Positions 1 to 9,990 of a stretch of 64,000 bases of DNA are shown here, one piece after another. The number at the start of each line of letters is the position of its first letter. Position 1 is the first letter of the stretch. This DNA is from Sporocytophaga sp. (GTDB taxonomy: Bacteria; Bacteroidota; Bacteroidia; Cytophagales; Cytophagaceae). A program made the position numbers and the translations under genes. The notes below the pieces were generated by a model, which was not told the DNA's origin, did not search any database, and saw only the letters and a program-made list of their open reading frames with translations. The stretch lies in contig JANQAB010000002.1 in the NCBI GenBank assembly GCA_024707265.1, positions 640,188 to 704,187 of the forward strand. Reading direction: 5' to 3'.

Positions 1-476
1 GCATAAAATGTTCTTGAAACCTGAGCTCCTCCAAATGATCTGTTATCCAGAAGTCCTCCGTATTCTCTTGCAAACGGAACCCCCTGAGCAACGCACTGGT
101 CAATTATATTTACACTGACTTCTGCAAGTCTGTACACGTTCCCTTCTCTTGCTCTATAATCTCCTCCCTTTACAGTATCATAAAATAATCTGAAAATACT
201 ATCACCATCATTTTGATAGTTTTTTGCGGCATTGATACCTCCTTGAGCTGCGATACTGTGAGCTCTTCTTGGGCTATCCTGAAAGCAAAATGCTTTTACA
301 TTATAGCCAAGTTCTGCGAGAGTCGCTGCGGCAGAAGCTCCGGCTAATCCGGTTCCGACCACTATAATATCATATTTTCTTTTATTAGCAGGGTTTACAA
401 GCTTCAGATTGAATTTATGCTTGGTCCATTTCTCTGCTACAGGTCCTTCAGGAATTTTAGAATCTAATTTAGTCAT
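1..476 (-). CDS. sdhA: Succinate dehydrogenase/fumarate reductase flavoprotein subunit (N-terminal part)
   Basis: This is the catalytic FAD subunit that oxidises succinate to fumarate in respiratory complex II. Only the first ~158 residues lie in the window; the gene continues past the left edge. The start codon is the ATG at 474-476. A dinucleotide-binding loop of the form [11 protein letters not shown] lies near residues 41-51, followed by [11 protein letters not shown], the flavin-attachment neighbourhood seen in SdhA/FrdA. It follows the cytochrome b gene on the same strand with a 14-bp gap, the usual C-A-B order of Bacteroidota. What is seen supports SdhA strongly; whether it works as dehydrogenase or fumarate reductase cannot be told from this part. 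Confidence 0.93.
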   Translation of the reverse strand, partial: MTKLDSKIPEGPVAEKWTKHKFNLKLVNPANKRKYDIIVVGTGLAGASAAATLAELGYNVKAFCFQDSPRRAHSIAAQGGINAAKNYQNDGDSIFRLFYDTVKGGDYRAREGNVYRLAEVSVNIIDQCVAQGVPFAREYGGLLDNRSFGGAQVSRTFY

Positions 477-490
477 ATCAATTATGTGGA

Positions 491-1144
491 CTATCTGATG
501 AAACAAATATAAAGCGGTATAGCTGCAAATCCTGCAGGAACAAGTATTGCGAAAGCTGTTCCCAATTTTTTAATGAACGGAGTGTATTTCGGATGTCTAA
601 GTCCCAAAGTCTGGAATGCACTTTGGAAACCATGGTTAAGGTGAAATGCAAGAAGAAACATAGCTGCCACATAAAATAATGTGTAAGGTACATTGCCAAA
701 TGTAATGATTGCATCATCATAAATGGTCATAGTTGCAGTGTTGGTAATTTTGTGAGGCACAAAAAATGACTTCAGGTGTACGATAAGAAAGATCAGAACC
801 ATTGAGCCTGACAATCCCATGTTCCTTGAAAACCAACTGCTGTTTTCAGACGGTTTGTTGTAAGCATATCCTTGAGGACGGGCTTTTTTGTTCTTTACAG
901 TAATGATTGCTGCATAGATAATGTGTACTATGAAGCCTCCGAAAAGGACGTACTCTGCTGCCTGTATCACGGGATTAGTTTTCATGAATTCCGCGTAGGC
1001 GTTGAAATCAGCTCCATCACTTTTCAGGAGCAGCAGATTACTGAGAAGATGTTCTAACAGGAACGAGATCAGAAACAGACCTGTTAAAGACATTATCAGT
1101 TTTTGACCAAGGTTTCCGGACAAAGCCTTACTTAACCAGCCCAT
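491..1144 (-). CDS. sdhC: Succinate dehydrogenase cytochrome b subunit (b558 family)
   Basis: The 217-residue membrane anchor carries haem and passes electrons from the flavoprotein/iron-sulphur subunits to quinone. It has about five hydrophobic segments with histidines inside or next to them (LLEHLLSN near residue 31, IVHIIYA near 73, IVHLKSF near 121, FHLNHGF near 166), as expected of the di-haem b558 type in Bacteroidota. The length is normal for the family. It is the first gene of the operon, with sdhA 14 bp downstream. A good Bacteroidota promoter lies upstream at 1190-1219. Confidence 0.92.
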   Translation of the reverse strand: MGWLSKALSGNLGQKLIMSLTGLFLISFLLEHLLSNLLLLKSDGADFNAYAEFMKTNPVIQAAEYVLFGGFIVHIIYAAIITVKNKKARPQGYAYNKPSENSSWFSRNMGLSGSMVLIFLIVHLKSFFVPHKITNTATMTIYDDAIITFGNVPYTLFYVAAMFLLAFHLNHGFQSAFQTLGLRHPKYTPFIKKLGTAFAILVPAGFAAIPLYICFIR

Positions 1145-1189
1145 AATTTAATAGTGTTTTTTTAGTTTTAAATTAATATTAACTTGCCC

Positions 1190-1219
1190 AAAGTTACATT
1201 CGGGAATTTTAGTATGCAA
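1190..1219 (-). promoter_or_regulatory. Bacteroidota-type promoter of the sdh operon
   Basis: Read on the minus strand there is a TAACTTTG box (1197-1190), matching the Bacteroidota -7 consensus TAnnTTTG, with TTG (1219-1217) 19 bases upstream as the -33 element. The predicted start leaves about a 40-base leader before the sdhC start codon. This is a consensus match only. Confidence 0.5.
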
Positions 1220-1314
1220 TGCAATTTTTTGCATTTTTTGTCATATTTCAAACATAATTTGATTTCTGTTGTAATAATTATTCGCGTGTATAACATTATC
1301 CCAGCGAGATTTAA

Positions 1315-3880
1315 ATGAAGGTTCTGAAAACATGTTATATAAATTTTTTTATAATCGTTATGCTCTGTCTGGCACAACGAGCGCATGCCACTCACATCAG
1401 GGCAGGTAATATTCTTACCCAAAGACTGACTGACCTGAGATACAGATTTATTCTTATTGTCTATACCAATCGTGTTGCAGTTGATGGCGGTGTGGATGAT
1501 CCGACAGCTACATTAGATTTTGGAGATGGAACATCTTTAGAACAACCAAGAGATTCTAAAAGGCTTATCCGGAACGATACATATGAGAATATATATTATT
1601 TTGAACATACATATCCTGGTACGGGATCTTATAGGGTTGGATACACAGAATCCAATAGAAATGGAAGTATTAAGAATATCGGGAATTCTATAAATACTCC
1701 GTTTTATATAGAGTCTTTAGTATCAGTAGTTTCCGGCGTTTCGGTTGTAAACTATTCCCCCACGATGGCGATCCCTCCTTTGGACAAGGCTCAGAAGGGG
1801 AAACTTTATGTATACAATCCGGGTGCATACGATATAGAAGGTGACAGTATTTCATACAGACTTGTAACCCCTAAGCAGGCTGCCGGTGTAGATGTCTCAG
1901 GATATTTTACACCAGACAATATGACTTTAAACAGTGTTACAGGAGATTTAGTTTGGGATGTTCCTCAGGAAGAAGGTCTTTTTAATGTGGCTTTTTATGT
2001 CGAAGAATGGAGAAACGGCATCAGAATCGGCTATGTAACCAGAGATATGCAGATAGAAGTATTGCCAGCCAAAAATGATCCTCCTGAATTAAGCAAAGGT
2101 CTTGATACATGTGTCGTTGCCGGAGATACTTTAATTTTTGAGATAGAAGCCACAGATCCTAATAATCATGATGTAAGGATTACTTCTACTGCTCCTACAG
2201 GGGTATATCAATTGGGCGCTACGTTTACAAATCCTCCACCTTTTTGGTAAAAATCCTAAAGGCGTTTTTAGATGGGAAACTAAATGCGAACATGCAAGAA
2301 ATCAGCCTCATCAAGTGGAGTTTAGGGCTGTTGATTATCCTGCTGATACAACTTTACAGCTTGCAGATTATCAGACCTTAAGAATTAAAGTTATTGCCCG
2401 ACCTCCTCAATTAAAGACAGTAGTGCCAGAAGGAAAAGGCCTACGATTGACATGGGAGAATTATGATTGTTCTTCAGCTTCCAGAATCCGGATTTACAGG
2501 AAAAGCTGTGATGCTACTGATTATAAGCAGGATCCTTGTCAGATTGGAGCAGAAGGTTTTCCCGGGTATACTTTTTTAGCTGAGGTACCTGCTACCCAAA
2601 CCACTTATTTAGATAATAATAAAATAGTCAGAGGCAATTTTTACTGCTATGTTATTGTTGCTACTTTTCAATTGCCTCAAGGCGGTTTGAGTAAAGGTTC
2701 GGATGAGGTTTGCGGTAGTCTGGACGACAATGCTGCAGTCTTAGCTTCTGTCAATGTTGATATTACCGATACATCAGCCGGAAAAAATACCGTTAAATGG
2801 TTTATGCCATTGAATCCACCCAGTGGCTCTTATACATATAAAATCTTCAGAGCAACTGGTATTAATGGAACAGATTATGTGGAAATAGGTCAGCAGACTG
2901 ATACAATATTTGTTGATCAACCTCTTAACACTGCAGACACTTCTTATAATTATAGAGTTGATCTGCTGTTTTCTGACACAATACCTAGCGACCCTGCCAG
3001 TACCTTATTTTTACAGACAGTTCCGGGCGACAGGAAAGTTACGGTTTCCTGGACAATGAATGTGCCATGGAATATTGACTCGCTGAAGCTTTACAGGAAA
3101 GCAGAGGGTGAAACTTCGTTTTCCCTTTATCAGACATTGCCGGGAAACATTTCCGGAAGTTATACGGATGATAATCTTGTCAACTGTGATACTTTCTGTT
3201 ATTATATGGAGTCTTATGGAAGCTATTGCAATACATTGTATTCCAAGCCACTGATCAGCACATCTGAAATTAAATGTGAACTTCCAATGGATGATCAGAT
3301 ACCTCCACCGCCATTCCTCACTATAATAACTCAGGATTGCAAGAGTCAAGAGTTGCTAAACAGAAATATCCTGAACTGGACCAGGGTAGGTGATCCATTC
3401 TGTAACAATATAGATCATTATAATATCTATTATGCCCAGTATGAAGATGATGAATTAGGGTTCTTCAAATCGGTACCCGATACTACCTATATTGTTTTCG
3501 ATACTATTTCATTATCGGGTTGCTATACCGTATCAGCCGTCAATATTTTTGGTGTTGAAGGTCTGCAAAGTAACAGAGTTTGTGTAGATAATTGCGTTTA
3601 TTATGAATTGCCCAACCTTATCACTCCGAATAATGACAATTATAATGATGAAGTTGTGCCTTTCCCGACTCCAAGATATGTTGAAAAGGTAAAGTTCTCA
3701 GTTTATAATCGATGGGGAGCACTTGTTCATGTTCAGGATGATGATATTTTGATCCATTGGAATGGAGGAACAAATAAGGATGGAATTTACTATTATGTGG
3801 CTGAGATAAAATATGTTAGGCGATTAAGGAAGAAGGATGAATTTCAGGATTTTAAAAGCTGGTTACATATTTTAAGATAA
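1315..3880 (+). CDS. Secreted modular protein with T9SS type B (gliding-type) C-terminal domain; one frameshift
   Basis: The product is a large secreted or cell-surface protein of unknown task. It starts with a signal peptide (MKVLKTCYINFFIIVMLCLA, then AHA). The N-terminal half has PKD-like beta-sandwich segments (DFGDGT near residue 82; TYPGTGSYRVGY), the middle has fibronectin-III-like segments (TVKWFMPLNPPSGSYTYKI), and the end matches the CHU_C/type B sorting domain (NLITPNNDNYND, VYNRWGALV, WNGG, DGIYYYV). The type B domain targets the T9SS in Bacteroidota. As read, the frame stops at 2250 and resumes in the next frame. Dropping one T from the run 2241-2245 joins both parts into 854 residues (PPPF then GKNPKGVFRW), so a one-base error is likely. 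Confidence 0.8.
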
Positions 3881-3997
3881 TAAGGTTTTCTCATATTGAA
3901 ATACAGCCAATTACCTTGACAAAGGAAGAGAGTTGGTTTAAACTTTTGTTAAGTTTCTGTTAAGCTTTAAATTGCAAGCCGAAAAAACTAAAAAAAG

Positions 3998-4873
3998 ATG
4001 AAAGCTTACGTATTTCCCGGTCAGGGTTCTCAATTCTCAGGAATGGGAAAAGATTTGTATGATCGTTCAGAAAAGGCAAAGTCACTATTTGAAAAAGCAA
4101 ACGAAATTCTTGGTTTCGATATCACGAATGTAATGTTCACAGGCACTGATGAGGAGCTTAAGCAAACAAAGGTAACTCAGCCTGCTATTTTTATACATTC
4201 AGTAGTACTGGCAAAAATCAGCGAAAACTTTAATCCTGATATGGTTGCAGGGCATTCACTCGGAGAGTTTTCTGCCCTTGTAGCGAATGGTACACTTACT
4301 TTTGAGGATGGTTTGAGGCTGGTGTCTAAAAGAGCTCTGGCAATGCAAAGAGCTTGCGAGATTAACCCCAGCACCATGGCTGCAATCCTGGGTCTGGATG
4401 ATGCTAAAGTTGAAGAAATCTGTAAGAGCATATCAGACGAAATTGTGGTAGCTGCTAATTATAATTGCCCGGGTCAACTTGTGATTTCAGGAAGTATGAA
4501 AGGTATTGAAATTGCTTGTCAGAAAATGAAAGAAGCAGGAGCAAAGAGAGCGTTACCTCTTCCTGTCGGTGGGGCTTTCCATTCTCCGCTAATGGAGCCT
4601 GCCAGAGAAGAACTTGCAGAGGCAATAAAATCAACGAACTTCAGTAAGCCAGTTTGTCCTGTATATCAGAACGTAAATGCATTGCCGGCAACGGATATCA
4701 ATATCATAAAAGAAAATCTTATCGCTCAGTTAACAGCTCCTGTTAGATGGACTCAGTCTGTTCAAAACATGGTTAGCGACGGTGCTACAGAATTTGTAGA
4801 ATGCGGACCGGGTAAAGTACTTCAGGGACTTGTTAAGAAGATTAACAGTGCTTCTGAAGTGATGAGCATTTAA
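3998..4873 (+). CDS. fabD: Malonyl-CoA:ACP transacylase
   Basis: FabD moves malonyl from CoA to acyl carrier protein to start and feed fatty-acid elongation; it is cytosolic. The 291-residue protein opens with PGQGSQFSGMG, carries the nucleophile motif GHSLGEF (Ser about residue 87), an active-site Arg within the ALAMQRAC stretch, the catalytic His in GGAFHSPLM, and the closing GPGKVLQGLVKK. Length and motif order are standard. It stands alone here, with an IS1595-family insertion downstream. Confidence 0.96.
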   Translation: MKAYVFPGQGSQFSGMGKDLYDRSEKAKSLFEKANEILGFDITNVMFTGTDEELKQTKVTQPAIFIHSVVLAKISENFNPDMVAGHSLGEFSALVANGTLTFEDGLRLVSKRALAMQRACEINPSTMAAILGLDDAKVEEICKSISDEIVVAANYNCPGQLVISGSMKGIEIACQKMKEAGAKRALPLPVGGAFHSPLMEPAREELAEAIKSTNFSKPVCPVYQNVNALPATDINIIKENLIAQLTAPVRWTQSVQNMVSDGATEFVECGPGKVLQGLVKKINSASEVMSI

Positions 4874-4875
4874 TG

Positions 4876-4930
4876 AGCAGAAAGCCTAAAGCTGAAAGTT
4901 TAAAGTCGAAATATTTTAAGCTTTCAGCTT
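4876..4930. repeat. Heptad short tandem repeat, upstream arm
   Basis: Just after fabD the sequence runs in 7-base units with the pattern AAAGnnn (AAAGCCT, AAAGCTG, AAAGTTT, AAAGTCG) and then an inverted TTAAGCTTTCAGCTTAA. The complementary arm lies at 5995-6033 on the far side of the insertion element. Before the insertion these two arms would have been about 100 bp apart. Function unknown. Confidence 0.55.
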
Positions 4931-4963
4931 AATTTTATAGAATTAAGAAGTTATATAATATAT

Positions 4964-5953
4964 TAGGATTACCCATTTAAATATCTGAACGCAGACTGGT
5001 TGCGTTGAGTCTATCTATTTTTACCCCAAAAAGAAGTATGAAAATAGATAAGGGTCTTAGCCGTAAAGAATTCAAAGAGAAATATCCTGATAATTCATCA
5101 TGTTTACAATATTTAGGGGAGTTAAAATGGGCGGATGGTTATGAATGTAAAGGTTGTAAGAGTACGACCTATTCCAGAGGTAAGCAAGCATATAGTAGAA
5201 GATGCACAAAATGTCAATATGATGAGTCAGCAACATCAGGTACCCTCTTTCACAAGATAAAATTTTCAATATCATTAGCTTTTGAGATGTTGTATGAAAT
5301 AGTTACCAGTAAGAAAGGTGCAAATAGTGTTTGGCTGGCGGAAAGATTTCAATTGCAGCAAAAAACAACATGGTTGTTCCGGCAAAAAGTACAGGAAGCT
5401 ATGAAAAGTAGCCTGGAACATCCTTTGGAAGATGAAGTTCACGTAGATGAATTTGAAATAGGCACTCCGAAAAAAGGGCAACAAGGAAGAAGTGCCAGTG
5501 AAGAAAAGGTCAGAGTAGTAATAGCCATTGAACATCGCAATGGAGCAGCCGGAAGAGGATATGCACAAGTAATTACGGATTATTCCTGTAGCTCATTAAA
5601 ACCTATATTTGATCAACATATTGCAAGGGATGCAAAGGTGGAAACAGATGGATGGAGTGGATATAAACCGCTTAAAACAGAATATCCAAATCTAAAACAG
5701 AAACTGTCAGAAAAAGGAGAGAATTTTAAGATGCTTCACATCCAAATAAGGAATTTTAAAAACTGGATACGGGGAGTTCATTCATATTGCAACAAAGAAT
5801 ATATGAATAAATACATACAGGAATATTTCTACAGATTTAACAGAAGAAACTTTAGAAAGAATATCCTTGAGAATATTCTTAAAAGAATGGTTGAGGGATC
5901 TCCAATTACATATTCTCATATAATTAAGCAAGCGATCTAAATGGGTAATCCTA
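4964..5953 (+). mobile_element. IS1595-family insertion sequence
   Basis: The element of about 990 bp carries one transposase gene. Its ends are inverted repeats: TAGGATTACCCATTTA at 4964-4979 and the exact complement at 5938-5953, with partial matches further in. With these ends, the flanks show an 8-bp duplication TAATATAT (4956-4963 and 5954-5961), the size known for IS1595-family elements. The flanks actually share a 12-bp direct repeat (4954-4965 and 5952-5963), so the exact ends are ambiguous by two bases. It sits between fabD and folK and breaks no gene. Confidence 0.88.
5038..5940 (+). CDS. IS1595-family transposase
   Basis: This DDE-type transposase moves the element around it. An N-terminal zinc-ribbon has cysteines in two pairs (CKGCKS and CTKCQY, about residues 38-61 from this start). 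The catalytic core follows: DEFEIGTPKKG with its first acidic residue, VETDGWSGYKPL with the second, and the end region YIQEYFYRFNRRN that holds the acidic third residue in this family. The ATG at 5038 has an AAGAAG stretch before it; an in-frame TTG at 5005 would add 11 residues. The protein looks full length, so the copy may be active. Confidence 0.9.
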   Translation: MKIDKGLSRKEFKEKYPDNSSCLQYLGELKWADGYECKGCKSTTYSRGKQAYSRRCTKCQYDESATSGTLFHKIKFSISLAFEMLYEIVTSKKGANSVWLAERFQLQQKTTWLFRQKVQEAMKSSLEHPLEDEVHVDEFEIGTPKKGQQGRSASEEKVRVVIAIEHRNGAAGRGYAQVITDYSCSSLKPIFDQHIARDAKVETDGWSGYKPLKTEYPNLKQKLSEKGENFKMLHIQIRNFKNWIRGVHSYCNKEYMNKYIQEYFYRFNRRNFRKNILENILKRMVEGSPITYSHIIKQAI

Positions 5954-5994
5954 TAATATATTATTTTTTAAGAAGGCTCTATACTTTAGAGTAA

Positions 5995-6033
5995 TCCAAA
6001 AACTTTAAGCTTTCAACTTTAAACTTTCAACTT
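5995..6033. repeat. Heptad short tandem repeat, downstream arm
   Basis: This is a run of 7-base units (CTTTAAG, CTTTCAA, CTTTAAA, CTTTCAA) running into the 3' end of folK. It is the inverted counterpart of the repeat at 4876-4930. Similar units occur at 14682-14730 and 20470-20495. Confidence 0.55.
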
Positions 6034-6513
6034 AACAACTCCCAGCTCATCTTCACACCGCTTCAGCATTTCCTCATTTGTAATATTCAGCACAGGATGC
6101 TTAAAATCCGGGGCTATTTCAACTAATGGAACAAGGGTAAACCTTCTGTTGCCAATTTCAGGGTGAGGTATGTAAAGGGTTTTACTTTTTTTGATCAGAT
6201 TCCCGAAGTAAAGAATATCGATATCTATAGTTCTGCTGCCCCATTTTTCTTTTCTAATTCTTCCCAATTGTACTTCGATTTTTTGAGTAACAGCCAAAGC
6301 CTCATCCACTGTTAGCTCTGTGCGGAAGCTTACAACCTGATTAATAAAGATATCCTGATCGGGCTTGCCCCAGGGTTCTGTTGAGTAAAGGGATGAAGCT
6401 TTATTGATTGGGCCTATATGCTCTGAACATAAATCTACAGCTCTGGTTAGATTCGCTGTTTTGTCTCCAATGTTGCTTCCGAATAATAAAATGATGGATT
6501 CCAAACTATTCAA
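6019..6513 (-). CDS. folK: 2-amino-4-hydroxy-6-hydroxymethyldihydropteridine diphosphokinase
   Basis: FolK transfers pyrophosphate from ATP to 6-hydroxymethyl-dihydropterin in folate synthesis. The 164-residue protein has the N-terminal LLFGSNIGDK, the substrate-binding stretch STEPWGKPDQDIFINQV, the signature RKEKWGSRTIDIDIL with its metal-binding acidic pair, and IPHPEIGNRRFTLVPLVEI. Length and motifs are standard. It is divergent from sppA, with 75 bp between the two starts. Its 3' end overlaps heptad repeats, so the last few residues (GVVKLKV) may be recent sequence. Confidence 0.95.
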   Translation of the reverse strand: MNSLESIILLFGSNIGDKTANLTRAVDLCSEHIGPINKASSLYSTEPWGKPDQDIFINQVVSFRTELTVDEALAVTQKIEVQLGRIRKEKWGSRTIDIDILYFGNLIKKSKTLYIPHPEIGNRRFTLVPLVEIAPDFKHPVLNITNEEMLKRCEDELGVVKLKV

Positions 6514-6588
6514 AATAATGGCAAAATTATCATTAAGCTGTTACATTTTAAGTTAAATTTGTATAATTGTTTTAAATCATAAACATGT

Positions 6589-8337
6589 ATGAAGCAGTTT
6601 TTTAAGATTGTTTTTGGCACAGTAATAGGAATTTTTTTATTTCTAATCATTTGCTTTGGACTTATTTTGTTGGCCTCCGGTAAGAAAGAGGAGCTTAAAG
6701 AAAATACAGTTTTAAAGTTAGAACTCAATAAGAGAATAGTTGAAAGAGAGACCGATAACTTTTTTTCCCAACTTAATCTTCCCTTCGGAGATACTGAAGG
6801 CTCTATAGGACTTCTGGAACTTAAAAAGGCAATTAAAAATGCTAAATCAGATTCAAGAATAAAGGGAATTGTACTGAAAACAAGCAGTGTTGAAGCAGGA
6901 TATGCAAGTCTTGAAGAAATTCGCAGAGCTCTTCTGGATTTCAAAACAACAGGGAAATTTTTAATTGCATATGGTGATTCATACAGTGAAGGAGCTTACT
7001 TCCTTGCATCTGTTGCTGATAAAATATATTTGCCTGAAGAAGGAGGTCTGGAGCTTAATGGGCTCGACGTAGAGATTATGTTCTTTAAAAAGCTGCTTGA
7101 CAAGTTGGAAATTAAACCTGAACTGTTTAAAGTGGGAGAGTATAAAAGTGCAAGTGAGCCTTTTATAAGAGAGAACATGAGTGATGAAAACAGAAAACAG
7201 CTTACTGAACTTCTCGATTCATTTTATAAAGTATATATCAGCAATGTGGCTAAGTCTAGAAAAATCGAAGAGGCTAAGCTTAAAGAGATTTCAGATTCCA
7301 TGAAGGTGAGAAAAGCTCAGGATGCATTGCAGTATAATCTTATCACAAATGTTGGGTATTTTTCTGACGCAGAAGATTTTATCAGAAAGAAACTATTGAT
7401 CCAGTCCAAGGAAAAAATCAACTATGTAGGCTATAATCATTATCTGTATGATCTTAGAGACGGTGAAGAAGAGAAATCAAGTTCCAACAAGATTGCAGTA
7501 ATTTATGCAAACGGTTCTATTGAAGATGGGCAGGGAACAAACAATACGATTGGAGGTGAAAGCCTTGCAAGAGAAATCCGTAAAGCCAGAGAAGATGATA
7601 ATATTAAAGCAATAGTATTAAGAGTAAATTCTCCGGGAGGAAGCGCACTTGCTTCTGATATTATCTGGAATGAAGTACAGTTATGTAAAAAGCCGATTAT
7701 AGCTTCTATGGGAGATATGGCTGCATCAGGAGGGTATTATATTTCAATGGCTTGCGATACAATTCTGGCAGAGCCAAGCACCATTACCGGTTCCATTGGA
7801 GTATTCGGGTTATTTTTTCAGGGTGAGAAATTTTTGAATGAAAAAATCGGTATCACCACTGACAGAGTAAAAACAGGACAATATTCTGATATTGGATCTT
7901 TCACAAGACCAGTAAGCAGTTCTGAAAGGCAAATTATTCAATCTGAAGTAGATAGGATTTATGAGTCATTTACTCAGAAAGTAGCCAAAGGAAGAAAAAT
8001 CTCAGTAGATAATGTGAAAGAGGTAGCGAAAGGCAGGGTATGGTCTGGTACTCAAGCTAAAGAAATAAAATTGGTTGATATGTTCGGGGGCTTGGATGAT
8101 GCAGTTAATATAGCATCTGAAAAAGCAAAGTTGGGAAAAGATTATAAAGTAGTTTATTTACCCGAAATTAAAACCACAATATTAAAAGAAGTACTTTTGC
8201 AGATGGGAGATGAAGATGAAGCAGCTTTATTGAAAAGCGAATTTGGTTCCCTTTATCCCTATTTGAAAAAATTAAAAGAAGTAAAATCTTATGAGGGCAT
8301 TCAGGCAAGATTGCCTTATGAGATTCAAATAAAATAA
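6589..8337 (+). CDS. sppA: Signal peptide peptidase SppA, 67-kDa type
   Basis: This membrane-bound serine protease degrades cleaved signal peptides. An N-terminal transmembrane anchor (about residues 5-29) is followed by two ClpP-fold repeats. The first holds the catalytic Lys region (KVGEYKSASEPF, near residue 190) and the second the nucleophile Ser (GDMAASGGYYISMACD, near residue 385), the tandem arrangement of the long SppA type. At 582 residues the length is normal. A TAAATTTG box at 6554-6561 could be its -7 element. bioB starts 21 bp downstream, so the two may be co-transcribed. Confidence 0.94.
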   Translation: MKQFFKIVFGTVIGIFLFLIICFGLILLASGKKEELKENTVLKLELNKRIVERETDNFFSQLNLPFGDTEGSIGLLELKKAIKNAKSDSRIKGIVLKTSSVEAGYASLEEIRRALLDFKTTGKFLIAYGDSYSEGAYFLASVADKIYLPEEGGLELNGLDVEIMFFKKLLDKLEIKPELFKVGEYKSASEPFIRENMSDENRKQLTELLDSFYKVYISNVAKSRKIEEAKLKEISDSMKVRKAQDALQYNLITNVGYFSDAEDFIRKKLLIQSKEKINYVGYNHYLYDLRDGEEEKSSSNKIAVIYANGSIEDGQGTNNTIGGESLAREIRKAREDDNIKAIVLRVNSPGGSALASDIIWNEVQLCKKPIIASMGDMAASGGYYISMACDTILAEPSTITGSIGVFGLFFQGEKFLNEKIGITTDRVKTGQYSDIGSFTRPVSSSERQIIQSEVDRIYESFTQKVAKGRKISVDNVKEVAKGRVWSGTQAKEIKLVDMFGGLDDAVNIASEKAKLGKDYKVVYLPEIKTTILKEVLLQMGDEDEAALLKSEFGSLYPYLKKLKEVKSYEGIQARLPYEIQIK

Positions 8338-8358
8338 TTTACTATCCAATTCATTAAA

Positions 8359-9366
8359 ATGAGCGAGATCAGAAACAACTGGACGAGAGAAGAAATCACT
8401 GAAATTTATAACAGTCCGATTCTTGACCTAATTTATCGTGCAGCGACAGTTCACAGAGCGAATCACGATCCACAGGAAGTTCAGGTTTGTACCCTCCTTT
8501 CAGTTAAAACCGGCGGATGTCCGGAAGATTGTTCCTACTGTCCTCAGGCTGCAAGGTATCACACAGATGTTAAGGTACAGAAGTTAATGGAAACTCAGGA
8601 AGTTATCCTTGCTGCAAAGAATGCAAAAGAGTCTGGAAGTACGAGATTCTGCATGGGGGCTGCGTGGAGAGAGGTGAGAGATAATAAAGATTTCGACCGC
8701 GTTCTTGACATGGTGAAAGGTGTAAGTCAGATGGGTCTTGAAGTTTGCTGTACTCTAGGAATGCTTACAGAAGAGCAGGCGATGAAACTTAAAGATGCAG
8801 GTCTTTATGCTTACAACCACAATCTTGATACCAGTGAAGAGCATTATGATAAGATCATTTCCACCAGAACCTATGATGACAGATTGGATACTCTTGAAAA
8901 TGTAAGAAAGTCTAAAATATCTGTTTGTTCAGGTGGTATCATTGGTATGGGAGAATCTCACAACGACAGGATAGGAATGCTATTGACGCTATCAACTTTG
9001 CCTGAGCATCCTGAATCGGTTCCGGTTAATGCTTTAGTACCTGTAGAAGGTACACCTCTTGAAGATCAGCCGCGTGTTTCTATTTGGGAGATGGTCAGAA
9101 TGATTGCTACAGCAAGAATTATCATGCCTAAGGCAATGGTGAGATTGTCAGCAGGCAGAGTGAGGATGAACCTTGAAGAGCAGGGGCTTTGCTTCCTGGC
9201 TGGTGCTAATTCAATTTTTGCGGGGGATAAACTTCTTACCACTCCAAATCCTGAAGTAGATGCAGACAAGGAAATGTTCCAGATATTGAATCTTAAGCCA
9301 AGGAAGGCATATAAAGATGGGCAGGAGCCTCATGTACATTTTGAGCAAATACCAATGAGAGGATAA
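8359..9366 (+). CDS. bioB: Biotin synthase
   Basis: BioB is the radical-SAM enzyme that inserts sulphur into dethiobiotin, the last step of biotin synthesis. The iron-sulphur motif C-x3-C-x2-C is present ([12 protein letters not shown] near residue 51), with the family motifs YNHNLDTS and SGGIIGMGE and the arginine-rich [10 protein letters not shown] near the end. At 335 residues it is full length. It follows sppA closely and is followed by a hairpin with a T run at 9387-9418, so it is probably transcribed apart from bioF-D-A. Confidence 0.97.
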   Translation: MSEIRNNWTREEITEIYNSPILDLIYRAATVHRANHDPQEVQVCTLLSVKTGGCPEDCSYCPQAARYHTDVKVQKLMETQEVILAAKNAKESGSTRFCMGAAWREVRDNKDFDRVLDMVKGVSQMGLEVCCTLGMLTEEQAMKLKDAGLYAYNHNLDTSEEHYDKIISTRTYDDRLDTLENVRKSKISVCSGGIIGMGESHNDRIGMLLTLSTLPEHPESVPVNALVPVEGTPLEDQPRVSIWEMVRMIATARIIMPKAMVRLSAGRVRMNLEEQGLCFLAGANSIFAGDKLLTTPNPEVDADKEMFQILNLKPRKAYKDGQEPHVHFEQIPMRG

Positions 9367-9386
9367 GATCTTCTAAAAAGATATAT

Positions 9387-9418
9387 AAATCCGGGAGGTA
9401 ACTTCCGGATTTTTTGTT
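9387..9418 (+). terminator. Rho-independent terminator after bioB
   Basis: An 8-bp stem AAATCCGG / CCGGATTT with a 10-base loop is followed by a T-rich tail. It separates bioB from the PRC-barrel gene and the other bio genes. Confidence 0.7.
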
Positions 9419-9494
9419 TTATGGACAGATAGTTAATTGCCTGGTATTATTTAGGGTATATAACAGGACAGGTTTATTCGGAGAGGAGGAGAAT

Positions 9495-9923
9495 ATGCGG
9501 GTGCTTGAGCGATATGAGTTAGCAAAGGATAAATTAAGTTCGATCGACTATTTGAGTGTAAAGGATTGGGATGTAACAGATGCTAATGGCAAAACGATTG
9601 GGAAGGTAGAAGATTTAATAGTGGATTTGAAAACCGGAAAAATCCGGTACATTCTTGGCAAAACAAGCCCAGACCTTTTGGTTTCCAAACGTCAGCCTAC
9701 ATTTATCCTTCCTGTAGGATTGATCACACTCAGAAAAGATGATCAGACTGTGGAGGTTAAGCGAATAGATCCTGAATGGATATCTAAATGTCCTCTGTAT
9801 AAAGATGGGCCGGTACAACCTGGTTTTGAAATGGAACTTGCCAAAGTATTTGGAATCGACAAGGAATTGGAGGAAATCTATGAACATGATAGTTTCCGAA
9901 TACCTGCCGGCTTTTGTATTTAG
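9495..9923 (+). CDS. PRC-barrel domain protein
   Basis: This small protein of 142 residues carries a PRC-barrel fold, known from photosynthetic reaction-centre H subunits and RimM, and in many bacteria in stand-alone proteins of unclear role. The domain is visible at about residues 13-60 (VKDWDVTDANGKTIGKVEDL then KTGKIRYIL). The start is set by GGAGGAG just before the ATG at 9495; an in-frame TTG at 9414 would add 27 residues that lie over the bioB terminator. Its place between bioB and bioF does not prove a biotin role. Function unknown. Confidence 0.75.
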   Translation: MRVLERYELAKDKLSSIDYLSVKDWDVTDANGKTIGKVEDLIVDLKTGKIRYILGKTSPDLLVSKRQPTFILPVGLITLRKDDQTVEVKRIDPEWISKCPLYKDGPVQPGFEMELAKVFGIDKELEEIYEHDSFRIPAGFCI

Positions 9924-9990
9924 GAATTCATTAGTAATTTTCCTTACAGCCTAAATTGTTCAATTGCTATGGCTATTGAAAAATACGGTT

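Noticed and set aside
1168..1422. Short minus-strand reading frames over the sdh leader and the T9SS gene start
   Set aside because: No ribosome site and composition typical of the antisense of an AT-rich leader; it overlaps the sdh promoter.
2250..2315. Two separate secreted-protein genes (stop at 2250, new start at 2315)
   Set aside because: The sequence between encodes conserved-looking protein in the second frame from the T run onward; the second part lacks a signal peptide and a ribosome site.
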